Shown here piece after piece: positions 1-5,778 of a stretch of DNA of 7,818 nt. Positions within the stretch are counted from its first letter, which is position 1. Each line of letters begins with the position of its first letter. The position numbers were made by a program, and so were the translations under genes. Location of the stretch: positions 1-7,818 of the forward strand of contig JAUWDQ010000120.1 of the NCBI GenBank assembly GCA_030608745.1, written 5' to 3'. The stretch comes from Pseudomonadota bacterium (GTDB taxonomy: Bacteria > Desulfobacterota > BSN033 > WVXP01 > G020346125). A model generated the notes under the pieces. The model saw only the letters and a program-made list of their open reading frames with translations, made no database searches and was not told the origin of the DNA.

Positions 1-283
1 GCTCATGGCCCTGAGCAAAGCCGAAGGGCTGCGTTCCGCTTCATCCCCTGCCCTGTTAAATTGAAGGCAGCCATATCAATAGATATGGGATATAGAAGTT
101 GCTTGAAAACAGTAACATCAAACAAAGAAAATATTTAACAGGGTAAATCATTGCACCGTACTTCTATGTACGCCTCATTCCTCAGGATTTGCGCGCCTTG
201 CATCTGGATCTTTTTTCTTTGCCGTCTGATCTCGACTTTTTACAATGACGTCATCTTTAGGGTAGGTCCTAGATTAAATGCCA
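1..283. other. Non-coding left flank downstream of the thymidylate synthase gene
   Basis: No convincing gene is present here. Apart from the 51-143 palindromic element there is a small hairpin with arms CGTAC at 157-161 and GTACG at 168-172, and a 10-bp perfect palindrome ATGACGTCAT at 245-254. A frame open from the left edge stops at 62-64. It is too short to call and could be the tail of a gene or repeat lying outside the window. No classical T-run terminator is visible for the leftward gene that ends at 284. Confidence 0.5.
51..143. repeat. Palindromic element with 11-bp inverted arms and nested hairpin
   Basis: CCCTGTTAAAT at 51-61 is matched perfectly in inverted orientation by ATTTAACAGGG at 133-143. 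Inside lies a second perfect hairpin: CCATATC at 71-77, loop AATA at 78-81, GATATGG at 82-88. The 93-bp unit contains no usable reading frame. It could be a small non-autonomous transposable element (MITE-like), a dispersed intergenic repeat, or a structured RNA. I see no clear target-site duplication at its edges. The inverted repeats are seen directly; any mobility is inference. Confidence 0.5.
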
Positions 284-955
284 TTACTTCTCCGCCTCCC
301 ATTTTCCCACCCTCGCCTTGGCGAGGTCCCAACAGTAATCGTAAAGGTGGAGGCCTTTGCTGGTTGCGATGATCTCCCCGTCTTCCACCCCGATTTCCTT
401 GGCCATATATTCCTTGACCAATTGAATGGCCGCCAGGTTGGAGGGAAACCCAGCCCAGAGGTCCCAGGACCTGAAGTAGGGCATGAAGTGAAGCTTTCCG
501 TATCGAACCCGGGTATCGATTCCACGAAGACATTGGGGATCGTCCAAGAAGATGGAGGCCGCATTTCCAACGGCCATATAGGCCTGATTCGTGTTGAACC
601 CGTCCTCCTGGTACATCTTGATGACCTCGGAAATTTGCCTCTCCAGGTCTTCCCCGTAAGTGTAGCTCTCCAATTCCGATTTATTTGAGGTGATGAGTTT
701 TTCCAGGTAACCCTCGATGTATTCCATATCAGTGGGAGGAGGAACCCCAACGCCCGGGGGAATATCCGGGATGAGAGGCCGAGTGGAGGGAAATTTGATC
801 TGTATGACGATAAAATCGTACTCAAGCCGCTTCTGCCCCTCAAAACTCCCCCTGTCTATCGTGTATTCGTAGCCCCTTTCGGAGATATTATAGATGCATT
901 GAAACCAGGCATCCGGGAGATCCCGGGCTTGAATGTACTCGAAACGCAAGGCCAT
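284..955 (-). CDS. thyA: Thymidylate synthase family protein, methanogen-type
   Basis: This 223-aa protein probably methylates dUMP to dTMP using a methylene-C1 carrier. Aligned by eye to E. coli ThyA, the catalytic Cys is C142 (in DPQCLR). Exactly 20 residues later, as in E. coli, comes the RSWD motif (R162, S163, D165), then the uracil-reading N173 in GFPSN and the sugar-binding H203/Y205 in GLHLYDY. The length and wording of these motifs match the short archaeal (methanogen) type rather than the 264-aa bacterial ThyA. The usual Arg-Arg pair that binds the dUMP phosphate from the partner subunit aligns with Thr122-Asn123. The ATG at 955 is chosen because AAAGGAG (961-967) lies 5 nt upstream. 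An in-frame ATG at 1066 would overlap the neighbouring gene by 52 bp and lacks this support. The gene follows the 189-aa unknown gene after 59 bp. Another substrate, such as a different pyrimidine nucleotide, cannot be excluded. Confidence 0.8.
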   Translation of the reverse strand: MALRFEYIQARDLPDAWFQCIYNISERGYEYTIDRGSFEGQKRLEYDFIVIQIKFPSTRPLIPDIPPGVGVPPPTDMEYIEGYLEKLITSNKSELESYTYGEDLERQISEVIKMYQEDGFNTNQAYMAVGNAASIFLDDPQCLRGIDTRVRYGKLHFMPYFRSWDLWAGFPSNLAAIQLVKEYMAKEIGVEDGEIIATSKGLHLYDYCWDLAKARVGKWEAEK

Positions 956-960
956 CCCTT

Positions 961-967
961 CTCCTTT
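961..967 (-). promoter_or_regulatory. Ribosome binding site deciding the thymidylate synthase start
   Basis: On the minus strand AAAGGAG sits 5 nt before the ATG at 955. This supports a 223-aa product over the longer reading frame beginning at 1066. Just upstream, TCCCCC (979-984) and GGGGGA (1007-1012) form a 6-bp GC-rich intercistronic hairpin with a 22-nt loop. Confidence 0.75.
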
Positions 968-1014
968 GTAAATAGTTTTCCCCCGATGACGGAAAACGTA
1001 CTCTTTGGGGGAGT

Positions 1015-1584
1015 CTAAGGTCTTTGTGACCCCTGAAGGATAAAACCCACGGTGGGTACGAACCACTTCCCCAAATAGTCCGCAATGAGGACCGAGAGGT
1101 TGGCCATTAATACCGCGCTTGGTTTTTCCAAAAGGCGGCCAAGCTCGACCCCGAAGGCCTCAACGTAGTTTTCATCTTCCTTGTATTTCTTGGGGCCGTT
1201 GCCATCGAAGTCAACCCCGATCTTTTCCATTTCCCTTTGAATGTGACTTGTCAATCGATTCAAGAGGGGTGTTCTCTTCGCCTCGTCTTCCAGGTACTTA
1301 TTCAGACAGAAGCCGACGAAGAAGATCAAGATATTTTCGACCTCCGCGAAGACGCGAAAGGTATTGCCCTCCCCATATCTCTCCATCAGGGCCTGGTAGT
1401 CTTCACCATGGATCCGAAGCCAATCGTTATATCCCTTGTCCAGGTCCCACATTCGCTTTTCCTTCAAAGGGTCCTTGGCCTCGTTGAGCCCCAGGATGGC
1501 ATAAACAAGCTTTCTCCCCTCATCGATGAGGAACTCGCCCAAAAGCTCCACTTCCCTGTTCAATACCATATTCTGACCGGACAT
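1015..1584 (-). CDS. Hypothetical protein, partner of the thymidylate synthase gene
   Basis: I do not recognise this 189-aa protein. It is acidic and apparently soluble and helical, with no signal peptide or clear transmembrane segment. The one strongly hydrophobic stretch, ILIFFVGFCL, is too short to span a membrane and contains the only cysteine. Charged helical stretches such as LMERYGEG and IQREMEKIG surround it, and a Gly/Lys-rich turn (DFDGNGPKKYKED) follows. It lies 59 bp upstream of the thymidylate synthase on the same strand, so the two are probably co-transcribed. The start is uncertain. ATG 1584 has a G-rich tract (GGGGGGTG) about 5 nt upstream. An in-frame ATG at 1614 has a GGAG only 1 nt away and would sit almost at the predicted transcription start. 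A role in nucleotide or C1 metabolism is only guilt by association. Confidence 0.7.
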   Translation of the reverse strand: MSGQNMVLNREVELLGEFLIDEGRKLVYAILGLNEAKDPLKEKRMWDLDKGYNDWLRIHGEDYQALMERYGEGNTFRVFAEVENILIFFVGFCLNKYLEDEAKRTPLLNRLTSHIQREMEKIGVDFDGNGPKKYKEDENYVEAFGVELGRLLEKPSAVLMANLSVLIADYLGKWFVPTVGFILQGSQRP

Positions 1585-1622
1585 CTCCACCCCCCATGGA
1601 ATACCCCTTATCATACTCCAAA

Positions 1623-1651
1623 AAGATAAATTGGTAAAACATTTTCTTCAA
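1623..1651 (-). promoter_or_regulatory. Predicted promoter for the leftward two-gene unit
   Basis: Read on the minus strand, TTGAAG (1646-1651) and TATCTT (1623-1628) are separated by 17 nt. Each matches 4 of 6 bases of the sigma70-type consensus. Transcription would begin around 1616, which favours translation from ATG 1584 over ATG 1614. The 10-bp perfect palindrome ACCCATGGGT (1651-1660) abuts the -35 box and could be a regulator site. Confidence 0.4.
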
Positions 1652-1733
1652 CCCATGGGTGACCGAAGGATTGGGACCACATCAATATCCGCGTCAAACC
1701 TTGAAAGGAGAGTCAAAAAAATCGTTTTTTATC

Positions 1734-1762
1734 TTGACAAAAAAAGGGGGATGTTTTAGGAT
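1734..1762 (+). promoter_or_regulatory. Predicted sigma70-type promoter of fhs
   Basis: A perfect -35 TTGACA (1734-1739) is followed after 17 nt by TAGGAT (1757-1762, 4 of 6 consensus bases). A/T tracts just upstream (1715-1733) resemble an UP element. Transcription would start near 1769, leaving a leader of about 205 nt before the fhs start codon. Confidence 0.65.
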
Positions 1763-1764
1763 TC

Positions 1765-1782
1765 TTGTGCTAATTATCACAT
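1765..1782. promoter_or_regulatory. Putative operator: Rex-like or CRP/FNR-like palindrome
   Basis: TTGTGCTAATTATCACAT is an imperfect palindrome. It matches the pattern TTGTGA-N6-TCACAA at all but one base in each outer motif. That pattern is shared by Rex (NADH/NAD+ sensing) and CRP/FNR-family regulators such as HcpR in anaerobic bacteria. It begins 2 nt after the -10 box and covers the predicted start site, a position suited to repression. Which family binds it, if any, cannot be decided here. Confidence 0.45.
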
Positions 1783-1783
1783 A

Positions 1784-1803
1784 TTATTTCGTGTTATTTC
1801 GTG
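1784..1803. repeat. Tandem 10-bp direct repeat in the fhs leader
   Basis: TTATTTCGTG occurs twice without a gap, at 1784-1793 and 1794-1803. The period is about one helical turn. It lies immediately downstream of the putative operator at 1765-1782, and ATCAC (1776-1780) and GTGAT (1801-1805) are inverted around it. It may be a binding array for a regulator or part of a leader RNA structure. Confidence 0.45.
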
Positions 1804-1957
1804 ATTGATAGTTTTCCCCTAAAAAGAGACCACTATTAGCCGCCAGGACTTTTCTTGTTTCCCATCTGAAATGTCGTGGAGGAGCAAAGGAAGCTTATAG
1901 CATATGCAAATGAGTAGTGGATTCCATTTAGGCATGTTGCTTAAACAATTCTTTTTG

Positions 1958-1966
1958 AAAGGAGGT
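1958..1966 (+). promoter_or_regulatory. Strong ribosome binding site of fhs
   Basis: AAAGGAGGT is a near-perfect anti-SD match, 7 nt before the ATG at 1974. It predicts high translation and fixes the fhs start. Confidence 0.85.
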
Positions 1967-1973
1967 AATACGT

Positions 1974-3707
1974 ATGGGTGTTGAGAAAAGGTATCCCGTT
2001 CCCTCGGATCTTGAGATTGCTCAAGAAACGGAATTAAAGCCCATCACGGAGATCGCCGGGATCTGTGGAATCACCGGCGACGAATTAGAACCTTATGGGA
2101 AGTATATGGCCAAGATCAACCTGAGTATCCTTGACCGGCTTAAGGACAAGCCAAATGGCAAGTTCATTACCGTAACGGCCATCACCCCAACTCCGCTAGG
2201 TGAGGGAAAGACCGTCACAAACCTCGGACTCGGGCAAGCCATGTTCAAGGTACTCCAGAAGCAGGGGAAGCTCTCAATCAACTGCCTGCGCGAGCCCTCC
2301 AAGGGACCCACCTTTGGAATCAAGGGGGGTGCGTGCGGGGGAGGGTACTCCCAGGTGCTCCCCATGGAGAACATCAACCTCCATTTCACTGGGGACATTC
2401 ACGCCGTGGAGACGGCCCATAACCTCTTCAATGCGGCGATGGATGCCCACATTCTCCACGGAAATAAGCTCAATATCAATATCCACGACATCAACTTGCG
2501 GCGCTGCGTGGACTTGAACGAGAGGGCCCTTCGCAATATCGTCTTGGGGTTAGGCGGGAGATTGGATGGAGTTCCTCGCGAGGGTGGGTTCGACATCACC
2601 GTGGCCACGGAGACGGCAGCGGTTCATGCCTTGACCACTGGGCTCAAGGACCTCCGGCAGAGGCTGGGGAGAATGATCTGCGGTTTCACCAGGGAAGGGA
2701 AACCGGTAACGGCGGAAGATCTGAAGGTGGCAGGGACGATGACCGTACTCATGAAGGATGCCATCAAGCCCAACCTGGTCCAGTCCATAGAGAATCACCC
2801 GGTATTCGACCACGGCTTTCCCTTTGCCAATGTCGCCCATGGTAACAATTCGGTCCTGGCGGACATGGTGGCCCTCAGGTTGGCCGACTACGTGGTTACG
2901 GAGAGCGGCTTCGGCGCTGATTGTGGCGCGGAGAAGCTCTTCAACGTGGTCTGCCGTCAAAGCGGCGTAAAACTGGACTGCGTAGTCATTACCTGTTCCA
3001 TCAGGGCCCTCAAGATGCACGGCGGGGCCTATGAGTTTAGGGCCGGTCAGCCCTATAACAGGGAGGCTGCGGAAAAGGAGAACCTCCCTGCCTTGGAGAA
3101 AGGGGCCGAAAACCTGAAGGTCCATATCGAGAATATGCTCAAGTTCGGGGTGCCGGTGGTAGTAACCATCAACACGTTTACGGCGGACACGGATAAGGAG
3201 ATAGACTTCCTCATCAAATACTCCAAGGACTGCGGTGCCATGGACGCCGTCCCCATCGAGGCATGGTCCAAAGGGGGCGATGGATGCATCGAAGCCGCGG
3301 AGGCGGTGATCAAGGCCTGCGATCAACCCAACAAGTTTAAGCTCCTCTATCCCGACGATATGCCCATCAAGGAGAAGATAGAGACCGTAGCTCGGGAGAT
3401 TTACCGGGCCGACGGAGCGGATTATACCCCCCTTGCCGAGCAGAAGATTCAGCTCTACACGGATCTGGGCTGGGGGAATCTCTCTCTCAACATGGCCAAG
3501 ACCCACCTCTCACTTTCCCATGACCCGGATTGGAAGGGGGTACCGAAAAATTATCGGGTTCCCATCCGGGATATTCGGGCATCTGTGGGAGCCGGGTTCC
3601 TCTACCCCATGCTGGGGGAAATGAGGACCATGCCGGGATTGCCTTCCCAGCCGGCCTTCTGGGCAGTGGATGTCGATGAAAAGGGGATAACCAAGGGGCT
3701 GTTTTGA
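1974..3707 (+). CDS. fhs: Formate-tetrahydrofolate ligase
   Basis: This 577-aa cytoplasmic enzyme catalyses formate + ATP + THF to 10-formyl-THF, the ATP-consuming step of the methyl branch of the Wood-Ljungdahl pathway. The length is slightly above the roughly 555-560 aa of Moorella or clostridial enzymes. Family hallmarks are complete. They are the N-terminal SDLEIAQE and YGKY segments, the P-loop TPTPLGEGKT (residues 71-80), LREPSKGPTFGIKGGACGGG from residue 105, NINLHFTGD (133-141), GGAYEFRAGQPY, and the C-terminal TMPGLPSQPAF ending in GLF. No frameshift or missing motif is seen. The gene has a strong SD and its own promoter with a candidate redox operator. The 80-bp gap to acsV contains a second promoter. 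Neighbouring folD supplies the next two steps. The family is not in doubt; the reaction can also run in reverse to make ATP in syntrophic or purine-degrading anaerobes. Confidence 0.97.
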   Translation: MGVEKRYPVPSDLEIAQETELKPITEIAGICGITGDELEPYGKYMAKINLSILDRLKDKPNGKFITVTAITPTPLGEGKTVTNLGLGQAMFKVLQKQGKLSINCLREPSKGPTFGIKGGACGGGYSQVLPMENINLHFTGDIHAVETAHNLFNAAMDAHILHGNKLNINIHDINLRRCVDLNERALRNIVLGLGGRLDGVPREGGFDITVATETAAVHALTTGLKDLRQRLGRMICGFTREGKPVTAEDLKVAGTMTVLMKDAIKPNLVQSIENHPVFDHGFPFANVAHGNNSVLADMVALRLADYVVTESGFGADCGAEKLFNVVCRQSGVKLDCVVITCSIRALKMHGGAYEFRAGQPYNREAAEKENLPALEKGAENLKVHIENMLKFGVPVVVTINTFTADTDKEIDFLIKYSKDCGAMDAVPIEAWSKGGDGCIEAAEAVIKACDQPNKFKLLYPDDMPIKEKIETVAREIYRADGADYTPLAEQKIQLYTDLGWGNLSLNMAKTHLSLSHDPDWKGVPKNYRVPIRDIRASVGAGFLYPMLGEMRTMPGLPSQPAFWAVDVDEKGITKGLF

Positions 3708-3733
3708 TGGTGAGTTGAGCATATGGATTGCCA

Positions 3734-3763
3734 TTGAGATGGTGGGGGGCATTTGGATATAAT
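3734..3763 (+). promoter_or_regulatory. Internal promoter upstream of acsV
   Basis: TTGAGA (3734-3739, 5 of 6 consensus bases) and a perfect TATAAT (3758-3763) are spaced 18 nt apart in the fhs-acsV gap. Transcription would start near 3770, giving a leader of about 18 nt that contains the SD AAAGG (3777-3781). A short inverted repeat CCAT-TGAG-ATGG (3732-3743) overlaps the -35 box. No intrinsic terminator separates fhs from this promoter, so read-through from fhs is also likely. Confidence 0.6.
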
Positions 3764-3787
3764 TTAACAGTGACATAAAGGTTTTTT

Positions 3788-5767
3788 ATGCCTAAATGCG
3801 CTATCACCTTTCAGCCGAGCGGAAGGAAGATAGAGGTAGATCGGGACGAAAATATATTAGAGGCTGCCATAGCGGCGGGAATCCATGTCAATGCCTCCTG
3901 TGGCGGAAGTGGGACATGTGGTAAATGCAAGGTCAAAATAGTTAGGGGAAAGACGCGGTCTCCCCAAAACCCAAAGCTCCCCAAACGGGAGTTTGACCGG
4001 AGGTACCGGCTTGCCTGCATCACCTCGTGCCTGAGCGACCTGGAGGTGGAGATTCCCATTGAATCCCAGGTCGACCCATCGGTATTGAGGCTGAAACGGG
4101 AGGGGAGGAACCTCCTTTCGCCCCGAGACATCGATCAGCTCGTTGAGGGTTGGGAGATCGATCCTGCCGTCTTCAAGCGATACGTAGAACTGAATCCCCC
4201 GAGCTTGGATGACAACGTAAGCGATCTGCCCCGGCTCATAAACGCCCTTTACAAGAAATACGGTATCAGGGGAATATCCACGGACTTCCGCGTCATTATG
4301 AAGCTGAGCCGCCTTCTCAGGGAAGCGGACTGGAAGGTGACGGTCACCCTGGTCCTCACTCGGAAGGGATATAAGCTCATCAATGTGGAACCGCGGAATA
4401 TGGTTTGTGAGAACTACTCCATTGTGATCGATTTGGGTACCACCACGGTCTTCGGGCAGCTTCTCAACCTCAACAAGGCTGAGGTGTGCGGTTTCCCCGA
4501 TGGGATGGGTACCTTCACATTGGCGGAGGCCTCCGATTATAATGCCCAGATTAGCTATGGCGAAGATGTGATCAGCCGGATCGTCTATTCCCAGAGGCGC
4601 GGCGGGTTGAAGAAGCTCCAGGAGGTGATCATCTCCACGATCAACGGGATTATCGAAAACCTTTTGCAGATGAGCGGGATAAGGAGGGACCTCATTTCTC
4701 ATCTGGTCATTGCGGGAAATACCACCATGACCCATCTCTTCTTGGGGCTTGATCCCAAATACATACGGGAGGATCCCTATGTTCCCACGGCCAATTTTAT
4801 TCCGCCCGTCAGAGCCGTTCATCTGAGGGTCAACCTGGGGGACCATGTCCACACCTATATCTTTCCCATGGTGGCCAGCTATATGGGCGGGGATATCGTT
4901 TCGGGGATCTTGGGCTCGGGGATCTTTCAACGGGAAGCCCTCACGTTGTATATGGATATCGGGACCAACGGGGAAATCGTCTTGGGGAATAAGGATTGGT
5001 TGATCAGTGCTTCCTGCTCCGCTGGGCCGGCCTTTGAAGGTGCGGGAATCAAATTCGGAACCCGGGCCACCAGGGGGGCCGTCGAACGGGTGAACATCAA
5101 CCCGAGGACCTTGGAACCCATGCTTTTAACCATAGGAAGGGCAAAACCCATTGGGATATGCGGAACGGGGCTCATCGACACCGTGGCTGAGCTCTTTCAG
5201 GGGGGCATCATCGACCAGAATGGAAAGTTCAGCAGGGAGCTCGATACCGATCGGGTGAGGGAGGGGGACGATGGATATGAGTATGTCCTGGCCTGGAAGG
5301 AAGAGACCGGGATCAAGGAGGATATCGTCCTGACGGAGATCGATATCGAAAACCTCATCCGGACAAAGGCCGCCATATATGCGGGGTGTAAAATCCTCTT
5401 AGACAGTGTAGGATTGGGATTTCAGGACGTGGATCAATTCATCATCGCAGGGGGGTTCGGCCATTACATAGATCTGGATAAGGCCATCTTCATCGGCCTC
5501 CTGCCCGAAATGGAGACCCGGAAGTACCTATTCGTGGGAAATGGGTCGCTCCTGGGGGCTCGGCTCCTCTCCTTTTCGAAGGACCTGCTGAGGGAAACGG
5601 AGCGGATTGCTCATATGATGACCAATCTCGAGTTGAGCAATAACCCATCCTTTATGAGCGAATTCGTGGCAGCGATGTTCCTGCCCCATACCGATGCTTC
5701 CGCCTTTCCGGGGGTTTCGGGGAGGCTCCATGAATATCAAAAGGCGAAGGCCGCCTATGCGTCGTAG
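3788..5767 (+). CDS. acsV: Corrinoid reductive activator (RACo/AcsV-type), ferredoxin-ASKHA ATPase
   Basis: This 659-aa protein matches activators that use ATP to re-reduce inactive Co(II) corrinoid to Co(I), here presumably in the corrinoid iron-sulfur protein of acetyl-CoA synthesis. The N-terminus is a [2Fe-2S] ferredoxin domain with C38-x5-C44-x2-C47 and C77 (in RLAC). A linker and middle domain follow to about residue 212. The C-terminal DUF4445-type ASKHA ATPase domain shows DLGTTT (215-220), AGNTTMTHL, DIGTNGE (390-396), GICGTGLID and the adenosine motif AGGFG (554-558). No signal peptide or membrane segment is seen. The gene starts at an ATG with SD AAAGG 6 nt upstream, has its own promoter, and is followed after 11 bp by cooC. 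Homologues also serve methyltransferase systems with other methyl donors, such as methylamines or aromatic methyl ethers. The fhs-cooC-folD context favours the Wood-Ljungdahl role. Confidence 0.88.
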   Translation: MPKCAITFQPSGRKIEVDRDENILEAAIAAGIHVNASCGGSGTCGKCKVKIVRGKTRSPQNPKLPKREFDRRYRLACITSCLSDLEVEIPIESQVDPSVLRLKREGRNLLSPRDIDQLVEGWEIDPAVFKRYVELNPPSLDDNVSDLPRLINALYKKYGIRGISTDFRVIMKLSRLLREADWKVTVTLVLTRKGYKLINVEPRNMVCENYSIVIDLGTTTVFGQLLNLNKAEVCGFPDGMGTFTLAEASDYNAQISYGEDVISRIVYSQRRGGLKKLQEVIISTINGIIENLLQMSGIRRDLISHLVIAGNTTMTHLFLGLDPKYIREDPYVPTANFIPPVRAVHLRVNLGDHVHTYIFPMVASYMGGDIVSGILGSGIFQREALTLYMDIGTNGEIVLGNKDWLISASCSAGPAFEGAGIKFGTRATRGAVERVNINPRTLEPMLLTIGRAKPIGICGTGLIDTVAELFQGGIIDQNGKFSRELDTDRVREGDDGYEYVLAWKEETGIKEDIVLTEIDIENLIRTKAAIYAGCKILLDSVGLGFQDVDQFIIAGGFGHYIDLDKAIFIGLLPEMETRKYLFVGNGSLLGARLLSFSKDLLRETERIAHMMTNLELSNNPSFMSEFVAAMFLPHTDASAFPGVSGRLHEYQKAKAAYAS

Positions 5768-5774
5768 AGGGGAG
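5768..5774 (+). promoter_or_regulatory. Ribosome binding site deciding the TTG start of cooC
   Basis: AGGGGAG begins directly after the acsV stop codon (5765-5767) and ends 4 nt before the TTG at 5779. It supports a non-ATG start and suggests translational coupling to acsV. Confidence 0.6.
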
Positions 5775-5778
5775 AGAT

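Larger units (their letters stand above)
1585..1973. other. Divergent intergenic regulatory region and fhs leader
   Basis: This 389-bp gene-free stretch separates the leftward and rightward units and holds the promoters, operator candidate and repeat listed separately. The remaining leader (about 1805-1957) has a 6-bp long-range inverted pair CCACTA (1830-1835) / TAGTGG (1915-1920), and the palindrome GCATATGC (1900-1907). A possible upstream reading frame (1904-1984) starts 10 nt after AAGGAAG and overlaps the fhs start in another frame. I could not match the leader to a tetrahydrofolate, cobalamin or SAM riboswitch. Confidence 0.5.

Noticed and set aside
2..64. Frame open from the left edge ending at a TGA at 62-64
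   Set aside because: About 20 codons with no recognisable motif. It lies in repeat-like sequence and cannot be separated from chance.
274..843. Alternative minus-strand frame overlapping the thymidylate synthase
   Set aside because: Same strand but shifted frame within the thymidylate synthase gene, whose catalytic motifs are intact in the chosen frame.
1066..1066. Longer start for thymidylate synthase at ATG 1066 (260 aa)
   Set aside because: It would overlap the upstream gene by 52 bp and add 37 residues absent from the family. ATG 955 has a near-perfect SD.
1770..1973. Tetrahydrofolate, cobalamin or SAM riboswitch in the fhs leader
   Set aside because: I could not find the conserved core motifs of these classes. 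Only short, scattered inverted repeats are present.
2550..3506. Long minus-strand open frame (318 codons) opposite fhs
   Set aside because: It lies wholly inside the unmistakable fhs gene, has no recognisable motifs and no ribosome site. It arises from the codon bias of fhs.
3762..3770. ATTTAACAG, identical to 9 nt of the left-edge inverted-repeat arm
   Set aside because: A 9-nt AT-rich match with no inverted partner nearby. Best explained by chance and by overlap with the acsV -10 region.
3857..4930. Long minus-strand open frame (357 codons) opposite acsV
   Set aside because: Antisense to conserved ferredoxin and ATPase motifs of acsV, with low-complexity His/Pro/Gly-rich translation and no family features.
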